This document shows positions 34,986 through 41,818 of a stretch of 64,000 nucleotides of DNA, piece after piece. The notes beneath the pieces were generated by a model. That model did no database searches and had not been told where the DNA came from. It saw nothing but the letters and a program-made list of their open reading frames with translations. The stretch covers positions 2,034,421-2,098,420 of the forward strand of contig NZ_JXDL01000001.1 in assembly GCF_001590795.1 (NCBI RefSeq), given 5' to 3'. Each line of letters begins with the position of its first letter. The first letter of the stretch is position 1. The position numbers were made by a program, and so were the translations under genes. This stretch comes from Bradyrhizobium sp. AT1 (GTDB taxonomy: Bacteria; Pseudomonadota; Alphaproteobacteria; Rhizobiales; Xanthobacteraceae).

Positions 34986-36395
34986 CTATTCTCCCGCTTC
35001 GAGACTGCCGTGCAAAGCCGGCCCCCCGTCGGCGAGCGACATCGGCCGGTTGGGGACGGGAACGTGCAGGGGCTTGCCGCCGAGCCCGGCCGGCCCGGCG
35101 CGCAGCAGCCGGTAGATGTAGTAGGTCCCGAACGAGAAGATGAACGCGTAGACCGCAACGAACAGGATCAGCGAAACCGTCGCTGCCGCCGCCGTCAGGG
35201 ATGGCGTCACGGCATCGGCGGTTCGCAATACGCCATAGATCGTCCAGGGCTGGCGGCCGACCTCCGCGGTGTACCAGCCGGTCAGGATCGCGATCCATGG
35301 CAGCGGGAAGCTGAGGAAGATGCCCCACAGCAGCAACCGGTTCCGATCGAGCCGATGCTTGAGGCCAAGCCAGGTCCCGAGCCAGGCGAGCCCGAGCATC
35401 ACGAGGCCGCAGCCGACCATGATGCGGAACGCAAAGAACGGGATTACGACCGGCGGCCGGTCCTGCGGCGCGAAGCTGGTCAGCCCGACCTCCTTCGACG
35501 TCAGGCTCATGCTGCCGATGACGCTGCCGAGCACCGGAATCGACAGGGCATATCTGTTCGACTCGGTGCTCGGATCGGGGATCGCGATCAGCACCTCCGA
35601 GGCCGGCTGCTCGTCGTGCCAGCGCGCCTCGATCGCCGCAAACTTGGCCGGCTGATAATCGTGGACGTAGTCACCGACGAGATGCCCGATCAGGAGCTGG
35701 ACCGGCAGCAGCACCGCCGCAAGCGCGAGGCCCATCCGCAGCATGACGTGAGCTTCCGCGCGATAGGCCCGCCGCAGCAGATACCACGCGCCGGTTGCGG
35801 CCACGCAGAACGCGCCGGTGAGGTAGGACGCCAGCAGCATGTGCGGAAAGCGGACCCAGACCACCCGGTTGAAGATGATCTGGACCCAGTCGCTGGGGAC
35901 GAACTGGCCGTTTTGCAGGACGTAGCCGGTCGGCACCTGCATCCAGCTGTTGTTGACCATGATCCAGAACGCCGAAAGCGTCGTTCCCAGCGCGACCATC
36001 GCGGTCGAGAACAGGTAGAACCACGGCGGCACCCGGGGACGACCGAAGATGAGGATACCGAAAAAGCCCGCCTCCAGCATGAAGGCGGTGAATGTCTCGT
36101 AGGAGAGCAGCGGCCCCTGGATCGGGCCCGACATCCGCGACAACACGCTCCAGTTCGTTCCGAACTGAAACGCCATCACCACGCCCGAGACCACGCCCAT
36201 GCCGAAGGCCACGCCGAAGATCTTCAGCCAGAACTCGAACAGGATGCGGTAGACCGGCTTGCCGGTGTGCTGGTGCATCGCTTCGAGCACCGTGAGCCAG
36301 GCGGCCAGCCCGATCGTGAACGCGGGAAAGATGATATGGAACGAGATGGTGAAGGCGAATTGCAGCCGCGACAGGAGGAGAGCCGTCGGATCCAT
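34986..36395 (-). CDS. cydA: Cytochrome bd-type quinol oxidase subunit I
   Basis: Heme-bearing subunit of 469 residues. His20 in FTISFHIIFPAF is the high-spin heme ligand position. GVVSGVVMAFQFGTNW, ETFTAFMLEAGFFGILIFG and VRFPHMLLASYLTGAF are conserved helices of the family. The Q-loop is short, as in the cyanide-insensitive (Cio) subgroup, and the protein is shorter than E. coli CydA. GGGAG lies before the ATG at 36395. Such oxidases respire under low oxygen, nitric oxide, sulfide or cyanide stress. Confidence 0.95.
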   Translation of the reverse strand: MDPTALLLSRLQFAFTISFHIIFPAFTIGLAAWLTVLEAMHQHTGKPVYRILFEFWLKIFGVAFGMGVVSGVVMAFQFGTNWSVLSRMSGPIQGPLLSYETFTAFMLEAGFFGILIFGRPRVPPWFYLFSTAMVALGTTLSAFWIMVNNSWMQVPTGYVLQNGQFVPSDWVQIIFNRVVWVRFPHMLLASYLTGAFCVAATGAWYLLRRAYRAEAHVMLRMGLALAAVLLPVQLLIGHLVGDYVHDYQPAKFAAIEARWHDEQPASEVLIAIPDPSTESNRYALSIPVLGSVIGSMSLTSKEVGLTSFAPQDRPPVVIPFFAFRIMVGCGLVMLGLAWLGTWLGLKHRLDRNRLLLWGIFLSFPLPWIAILTGWYTAEVGRQPWTIYGVLRTADAVTPSLTAAAATVSLILFVAVYAFIFSFGTYYIYRLLRAGPAGLGGKPLHVPVPNRPMSLADGGPALHGSLEAGE

Positions 36396-36410
36396 CGGAC
36401 AAGCTCCCGT

Positions 36411-36539
36411 TCAGCGGCGTTCTGCCAGCACACGTGCGGCCGGCTGCGGACCGTCGTCGATCTCGGGCACTGCAGCGGTTGCCGCGCCAATGGCCTTCGC
36501 ATTATCCAGGCTATCGGTCTCGTTGCGGACGTCGTTCAT
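36411..36539 (-). CDS. Possible small ORF upstream of cydA
   Basis: A 42-codon frame (MNDVRNETDSLDNAKAIGAA onward) starts at 36539 after GGGCGAGGG and stops 15 bases before the cydA start. It has no recognisable domain and could be a leader peptide, a small regulatory protein or chance. The frame stays open further upstream, with shadow-like composition. Confidence 0.3.
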   Translation of the reverse strand: MNDVRNETDSLDNAKAIGAATAAVPEIDDGPQPAARVLAERR

Positions 36540-36667
36540 CCCTCGCCCCCCATGGCAGTCGATGCCGGACGCATGTTTGCGGCAATGAACGAAAGTGTAC
36601 GGACCGCATGGCCCGCACGCTTCCGCGAACGAACGTTCTTTTGCCGAATGGCATGGACGCCTTGGCT

Positions 36668-37336
36668 TCAGCGCGGATGGCCTGGCCGGCGGCAGAGCCA
36701 GAGAACGCACGCAGAGCAGGCAATCGGCAGAGCGAGGCTCCACGTTCCCAGCCACCTCGTCACGCAGCCGCCGAGGGCGGCTCCGAGCAGGAACATCAGG
36801 CACAGCACGAGCATCGTTCCGGCGCCGCGCGCCGCATCGCGATCAGAGCCGGCAACGACCTGGTCGATCGCGCGAAGCATGTTTCCGGTGACGGTGACCG
36901 AGAGATATTTCCAATGGCCGACCTGCCTGAAGCTCGCCGATTGCAGCGCGACGCCGAACGAGAGGACGAGAATCGTGATCTCGTCGGGAACATGATGAAG
37001 CAGCAGCATCGCCGCAGCCAGACACAGGATCTCCCCGACGAGGCAGCCCAGAATCGCCCGGCTGCGAACCGCCACCAGCGAGCCCAGGATGAAGGCTGCA
37101 AGCGGAAGCAGATGGTGATGCATGCGCTGCCACTGCCCGGACTGCGCATCGATCCCGAGAAAGACGACGTTGCCGGTCTGCGAGCTCGCGAACACGCCGA
37201 GCGAGAGCCACGTATATGCGTCGAGGAAGCCGCCTGACAGGCTCAGCAGGGAAGCAACCAGCAACGATCGTTCCGGAGCCTGGACCTCGATGCGCGCGCC
37301 GGCCAATTGATCCGGTGATACGGCTTGCATCGCCAT
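36668..37336 (-). CDS. YoaK-family (DUF1275) membrane protein
   Basis: Inner-membrane protein of 222 residues with about six helices. The family signature GGFLDAYTWLSLGVFASSQT, followed by GNVVFLG, and the later YLSVTVTGNMLRAID are clear. Function unknown; members often lie near redox or stress genes. The start at 37336 (MAMQAV) is chosen because a start at 37366 would overlap the fdhD stop at 37353. Probably in one transcript with fdhD upstream. Confidence 0.85.
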   Translation of the reverse strand: MAMQAVSPDQLAGARIEVQAPERSLLVASLLSLSGGFLDAYTWLSLGVFASSQTGNVVFLGIDAQSGQWQRMHHHLLPLAAFILGSLVAVRSRAILGCLVGEILCLAAAMLLLHHVPDEITILVLSFGVALQSASFRQVGHWKYLSVTVTGNMLRAIDQVVAGSDRDAARGAGTMLVLCLMFLLGAALGGCVTRWLGTWSLALPIACSACVLWLCRRPGHPR

Positions 37337-37352
37337 TGTCGCAGCCCCGAGA

Positions 37353-38186
37353 TCAGCAGCCGGCATGCGGCGCGGCCTGTTCGGGCAGCAGCACGCGACG
37401 CGGATGCGTGAAGACGCCGTATCCGTCGTCGCGGGCGACGGCGAGCAGCGTGATACCCGCCTCGTTCGCGGTCTGGATGGCGAGCGCGGTCGGCGCGGAA
37501 ACCGCGACGACGACCGGCGCGCCGATCATGGCTGCCTTCTGCACCATTTCCACCGAAACGCGGCTGGTCAGCAGCACGGCGCCGTCGCGGGCCGAGCTGC
37601 CGTCGCGGACGATGGCACCGGCGAGCTTGTCGAGCGCGTTGTGTCGGCCGACGTCCTCCCTGACCAGTGTTATGCCGGTGCGGGGACGCCAGAACGCGGC
37701 CGCGTGAACGGACCTCGTCTGCTGGTTCAAGGTCTGAAGCGGAGACAACGCCTGCATGGCGCTCAGCAGGTCCCGCGCATGAAAGGCAACGACGCTCCCC
37801 TCGACCCGCGAGGGCGTGCGGCGCGCCTGTTCGAGGCTTTCAATGCCGCACAGCCCGCACCCGACCGGTCCGCGGATCGCGCGGCGCCGCGCGGCGAGTA
37901 CCGCCGCGCGATCGCCATCGAGCCACATGCGCACCTCCATGCCGAGCTCGTTCGAGATCAGCTCGATGCTCCGGATCTCGCTCGCGCTGCCGATGATGGC
38001 CTCGGTGATGCTGAAGCCGACCCCGAAATCCTCGAGATCGGCCGGCGTCCCCATCATCACGGCATGGGTCGAGCCGTTGTAGGTGAGCGCGATGGCGCTT
38101 TCCTCGGCGACCAACCGCGAGGTCGATGTCGCCCGGCCGCCTCGCCAGGCGATCTCGCGATGCCGCGTGAATGTAGAGCCCATCAT
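37353..38186 (-). CDS. fdhD: FdhD sulfurtransferase for formate dehydrogenase maturation
   Basis: Cytoplasmic protein of 277 residues that moves sulfur from IscS to the molybdenum cofactor of formate dehydrogenases. The essential CGLC motif is at about 110-113 (RGPVGCGLCGIES), and LVREDVGRHNALDKL and SRVSVEMVQKAAMIGAP are the other conserved blocks. GTG at 38189 and ATG at 38183 are alternative starts. Its likely client in the window is the YdeP-like oxidoreductase at 30143-32431, about 5 kb away. Confidence 0.95.
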   Translation of the reverse strand: MMGSTFTRHREIAWRGGRATSTSRLVAEESAIALTYNGSTHAVMMGTPADLEDFGVGFSITEAIIGSASEIRSIELISNELGMEVRMWLDGDRAAVLAARRRAIRGPVGCGLCGIESLEQARRTPSRVEGSVVAFHARDLLSAMQALSPLQTLNQQTRSVHAAAFWRPRTGITLVREDVGRHNALDKLAGAIVRDGSSARDGAVLLTSRVSVEMVQKAAMIGAPVVVAVSAPTALAIQTANEAGITLLAVARDDGYGVFTHPRRVLLPEQAAPHAGC

Positions 38187-38265
38187 CACGGCTCAGGCCC
38201 TCGCCGACCGGGCCGACTGCCGTAAGGCCCGGCGGCGCCTGCCGGCTTCATTGCGCATCCGCTGC

Positions 38266-38766
38266 CTACGCATTTGGACCGCTCCGCCCGGTCTCGTAGA
38301 GGAACCAGATCCGCCGCTCGGTCTCGTCGATCCAGTTTTCCAGCACGCTTGCGGTGGCGACGTCACCATATTCGTCGCAGAGCTCGTGGACGCGGCGCAT
38401 CTCCCGCGTCAGCTGTTGATTGTCGCTGCGCAGTTCGGCCAGCATGTCCTGCGGATCGACATAGTCCGCGTCGTTGTCGAGAATGCGCTGCTCGCGCGCG
38501 ATATGCCCGATCGACCGCAACGTCGTTCCCCCGATCTTGCGCGCCCGCTCGGCAATGTCGTCGGTCATGGCGAAGATCTGCTCGGCCTGTTCGTCGAGCA
38601 GGAGATGATAATCGCGGAAGTGCCGGCCCGACACGTGCCAATGGAAGTTCTTGGTCTTCAGATAGAGCGCAAACACGTCTGCCAGCAGCGCCCTCAGGGC
38701 AGCGGGAATGTCCCGGTTCGCATTGGTCCCGAGATCCGTCGGGGTTTGGATATCTGCCTTGGTCAT
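38266..38766 (-). CDS. dps: Dps-family ferritin-like protein
   Basis: Four-helix protein of 166 residues that forms 12-mers, oxidises iron with peroxide and protects DNA. The inter-subunit ferroxidase residues are present: His42 and His44 in KTKNFHWHVSG, and Asp58 and Glu59 in DYHLLLDEQAEQIF. The second helix pair (LAELRSDNQQLTREMRRVHE) is complete. AAGGATAACGACA precedes the ATG. Expected control is by OxyR, Fur or starvation; no site was recognised. Confidence 0.93.
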   Translation of the reverse strand: MTKADIQTPTDLGTNANRDIPAALRALLADVFALYLKTKNFHWHVSGRHFRDYHLLLDEQAEQIFAMTDDIAERARKIGGTTLRSIGHIAREQRILDNDADYVDPQDMLAELRSDNQQLTREMRRVHELCDEYGDVATASVLENWIDETERRIWFLYETGRSGPNA

Positions 38767-38829
38767 TGTCGTTATCCTTGCTTGGGGGTTGAAAACTCTA
38801 GCCGCGCGTTTCGCCGGCGTGCGAGGCGC

Positions 38830-39393
38830 TCATTCGGCCGGCGCGGTGGTGTTCCGCAGTGGCAGGGGTGCGATTGATCTGAAAACCCCGTCACGGCGGA
38901 TCAACGCGTGAAACAGCGCTGCCGCTACGTGCAGCAGCACGAGGGCAAAGAACGTGAAGCCGAGATAGACATGGCTGTTCCACAGCAGCGTGTGCGCGCG
39001 GTCGCTCTGCGGCAGCAACGCCGGAATCTGAATCCCGCCAAGCAGGACGACCGGATAGGCCGCGGCCCAGAGCATGCCGAGCCCCAATAGCGGCATGATG
39101 ATCATGAAGCCATAGAGGGCAAGATGCGACAATCGCGCTGCCAGCCTGATCGCGTGCGGAAGGTCAGCCGGCAATCGCGGCGCGCCGTAGTGCAGCCGCA
39201 GCGCCAGCCTGATCGCGACGAGCAGCAGAAGAGTGACGCCGAGCGTCTCGTGGATCAGGATGAGCGACGGATATTCGGGCGTCACGGTCGATACCATGCC
39301 GACACCGATGAAGAGCATGGCAATGATGCACGCCGCCATCAGCCAATGCAGAAGCCGCTGGATCGGCGCGAAACGATGGGCCTCGTTGTTCAT
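38830..39393 (-). CDS. Cytochrome b561 family protein
   Basis: Di-heme inner-membrane cytochrome of 187 residues with four helices. The heme-ligand histidines lie in QRLLHWLMAA, LILIHETLGV and the C-terminal pair region NSHVYLGFTFFALVLLHVAA. It transfers electrons between the quinone pool and a partner. The start overlaps the stop of the catalase-like gene (ATGA, 39390-39393), so electron delivery to that peroxidase is a natural hypothesis, although the fusion or pairing is not biochemically known here. Confidence 0.92.
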   Translation of the reverse strand: MNNEAHRFAPIQRLLHWLMAACIIAMLFIGVGMVSTVTPEYPSLILIHETLGVTLLLLVAIRLALRLHYGAPRLPADLPHAIRLAARLSHLALYGFMIIMPLLGLGMLWAAAYPVVLLGGIQIPALLPQSDRAHTLLWNSHVYLGFTFFALVLLHVAAALFHALIRRDGVFRSIAPLPLRNTTAPAE

Positions 39394-40442
39394 GGCTTGG
39401 CGGTCCCGGTTCTCGGATAGTCACTGGCCTCGGCGGCGCGAAGGTCGTAGGACTTGCGATAGACCGACGAGCGCGCAGCGGGGAACGGATCGTCCGACAG
39501 CCGGATCCCACGCGGCAGCACGGTCGGATCGAAATTGATGTCGCGACACGGCCCGTCCCGCTCCTGTTCGATCTGCTGCACGACGAGGGTTCCGACCTGA
39601 ACTGTGCGGCGGCCCTCCGGCCAGGCCTTGCTCGGATCCGCGGTCGGGTCGCCGGGATCGGCAACCGTCGTGACCATGGTCCAGCGTTGCGGGCCGGATG
39701 CGCGTACCCGCTCCACGATCTCCTGCTCGAGAAAATCCGGACCGCGCTTTTCCAGCTCGGTTTGCGATATCGGGACGACAGGCGCCGCCGGCAACAGCGA
39801 CCATCGCACCGCGTGTTCACCGCCCTCTGCGTCCGTGAAGATGAAGCTGTTGAGCCCGTGGTAAGGCTCCTCTGCGTAGCTCGCGGTCCAGGGCGCCGTC
39901 TTGGCCCAGGTCGCGAAGGCGGCGAATTCCGGATTTGCCTGAATGAAAGTCTTCATCGCGTCCGGATCCTTTTTACCGGACGCAATCAGCAGGTCGTGAA
40001 ACGACTGCGGCGTGGAAACTGCAAAGAACGGCGGGTTGATCATCGCCATCCGCCACTCCTCGCCGCCCGCCGTGATCTGCAAGCCCAAACCGCGGACGCG
40101 TACGGTTGCATCGACGGCGTTCGGATCCGCCGTGCCGAGATTGAAGCGGCCCAGCGCAGGATAATTGCCCCGCTCAAACACCTTGGCCCGCGAGAGCGCC
40201 CGGCCATTTCCGTTTGCTTCGAAGACCCCGGTGAAGCAGATCCCCTTGGCATGATTGCGCCGATGCCCGAGCGGCGCGCCGCCCGGTGGCGCCAGCGCCG
40301 CGATCATCCGCTCCGGCGTCAGGCGACCGGGCGACAGCCAGCCTGCAGTATATGCGAACGCTGCAGCGGCGCCTCCGAGGACGGCCGCAATCACCACCAG
40401 CGAGCCGAGTCCCGAACGCGACATGTTGCCCGAGTTGTTCAT
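39390..40442 (-). CDS. Membrane-anchored catalase-related peroxidase (SrpA-like)
   Basis: Small-subunit catalase homologue of 350 residues with an N-terminal membrane or signal helix (about 11-34). The distal heme His is in GHRRNHAKGICF and a likely proximal Tyr in the C-terminal RSSVYRKSYDLR. The protein is much shorter than true catalases, and this subfamily acts as a peroxidase in the periplasm. ATG at 40442 follows GGAGAAGAG; a longer frame to 40475 lacks support. Translationally coupled to the cytochrome b561 gene. Confidence 0.88.
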   Translation of the reverse strand: MNNSGNMSRSGLGSLVVIAAVLGGAAAAFAYTAGWLSPGRLTPERMIAALAPPGGAPLGHRRNHAKGICFTGVFEANGNGRALSRAKVFERGNYPALGRFNLGTADPNAVDATVRVRGLGLQITAGGEEWRMAMINPPFFAVSTPQSFHDLLIASGKKDPDAMKTFIQANPEFAAFATWAKTAPWTASYAEEPYHGLNSFIFTDAEGGEHAVRWSLLPAAPVVPISQTELEKRGPDFLEQEIVERVRASGPQRWTMVTTVADPGDPTADPSKAWPEGRRTVQVGTLVVQQIEQERDGPCRDINFDPTVLPRGIRLSDDPFPAARSSVYRKSYDLRAAEASDYPRTGTAKP

Positions 40443-40779
40443 CTCTTCTCCGTGCAGCACGCGGGCCGCCCTCATCGACCGACCCCACCGCCCATCTCAT
40501 CAAGCGGCCCGAGATCCTTGTAACCGGCGCGCGCACGCCCGGTCTTCTGAACTCCCCCGTCAATTTCGCGAAAGCACGCTCAAGCCTGTCCGGCCGCAGC
40601 GATCCCCGTCGCGTCGATTTTCGGGCTGTCTGGAAATTTTCGTGCGATCTGGAAATCGCTCGCCTGGCCCGAAAGACCCCTCTTGTTCCAAGCCCCTATT
40701 TCAGTCGACCGCCGGCCGATGAAGGTGTCGTGGCGGCGCCGGGCGGCCTTGCGGAAGCTGGAATGCGATCGGGAATCGA
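40443..40779. other. Divergent intergenic region, peroxidase and SDR genes
   Basis: 337 bases with no convincing gene. It should hold promoters for both flanking genes. I could not assign a -35/-10 pair or an operator with confidence. Confidence 0.4.
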
Positions 40780-41658
40780 ATGAACAAAGTGATCATCGTC
40801 ACAGGAGCCGCAAACAGCATCGGGCGCGCCACCTGCAGGAAACTGGCTCAAGCCGGCCACACCGTCTACGTGTCGATGCAAGAGACCGAAGGCCACGACG
40901 AATTGGGCGAAGAGGCTGGCGGGCATGACGTGGACGTCAGAACCATCGCGTTCGATATCGCATCCGAAGCCTCCGTGAGCTCGGCGATCGATGCCATCGT
41001 CGCGGAGAACAACCGCCTCGACGTCATCGTGCACAATGCCCGGCAAGTGGTCTATGGACCGGCAGAGGCTTTCACCCCGGATCAGCTCGCCGAGCTCTAC
41101 GACACCAACGTGCTGAGCGCGCAGCGGCTCAACCGGGCCGCATTGCCACAGTTGCGGAAGCAGGGTCAGGGCCTGCTGGTCTGGATCACGTCGAGCAGCG
41201 CGCGAGGAGCTTCGCTTCCCTTTCTAGCAGCCTATGCCTCGTCGAAGGCTGCGCTGGATGCGCTGGCACTCGGCTATGCCGGCGAACTCGCACGTTGGGG
41301 TGTCGAGACCACCATCGTCGTCCCGAGCGCGCTTGGACCCGGCCATTACATTCGCTCGGGCCGGCCGCGCGACACCGTCAGGGCCGAGGAATACGCAGAT
41401 GGTCCGACGGCCGACGTGAGTGAGATTGCGCTCTCGGCACTCGCGCAGCTTCCGGCGCAGGATCGGACTGTCCAGAACATCGCAACCGCCATAGCCGGTA
41501 TCGTCGACATGCCGTTCGGCCAGCGTCCGCTGCGGGTCCATTTTGGTCCGGATGATGACGGGGCCGCAATGGTCAGCGCGGTTGTCGAAAGCGTCCGCGC
41601 GGAACTGCTGCGCCGGATCGGGCTGGAAGACATTCTTAGGCCCGCCTTGATCGGATGA
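40780..41658 (+). CDS. Short-chain dehydrogenase/reductase
   Basis: NAD(P)-dependent oxidoreductase of 292 residues. The cofactor motif is TGAANSIG (8-15), the NNAG-equivalent is VHNARQ near 84-89, and the catalytic set is Ser in WITSSSARG, Tyr152 and Lys156 in AAYASSKAAL. The acidic residues following beta-2 are not classical, so NADPH use is possible. Substrate unknown. Monocistronic, divergent from the peroxidase operon. Confidence 0.9.
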   Translation: MNKVIIVTGAANSIGRATCRKLAQAGHTVYVSMQETEGHDELGEEAGGHDVDVRTIAFDIASEASVSSAIDAIVAENNRLDVIVHNARQVVYGPAEAFTPDQLAELYDTNVLSAQRLNRAALPQLRKQGQGLLVWITSSSARGASLPFLAAYASSKAALDALALGYAGELARWGVETTIVVPSALGPGHYIRSGRPRDTVRAEEYADGPTADVSEIALSALAQLPAQDRTVQNIATAIAGIVDMPFGQRPLRVHFGPDDDGAAMVSAVVESVRAELLRRIGLEDILRPALIG

Positions 41659-41735
41659 GACGCTCTCGCCCAGACGAAAGTGATAGGCCGCGATCCTTTA
41701 CCCCAAAACGACCGGATGTTAGCTTTCACGGAGCA

Positions 41736-41771
41736 CTACGTTGGCTCGTTTGGTGTGCTTCCAAATCGTAG
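41736..41771. promoter_or_regulatory. Interrupted inverted repeat upstream of first STAND gene
   Basis: CTACGTTGG (41736-41744) and CCAA-AT-CGTAG (41761-41771) are inverted around a 16-base spacer, about 50 bases before the start of the winged-helix STAND protein. It is a candidate autoregulatory site. No matching element was found upstream of the two paralogues. Confidence 0.35.
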
Positions 41772-41818
41772 AACGTCATAAAGCGTGACGAGTCGTGCGC
41801 CGGGTTGATATCCCCCAA

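Noticed and set aside
35010-36995. 661-codon plus-strand frame opposite cydA
   Set aside because: Extremely rich in Arg, Asp, His and Glu with no domains; antisense of a membrane protein gene.
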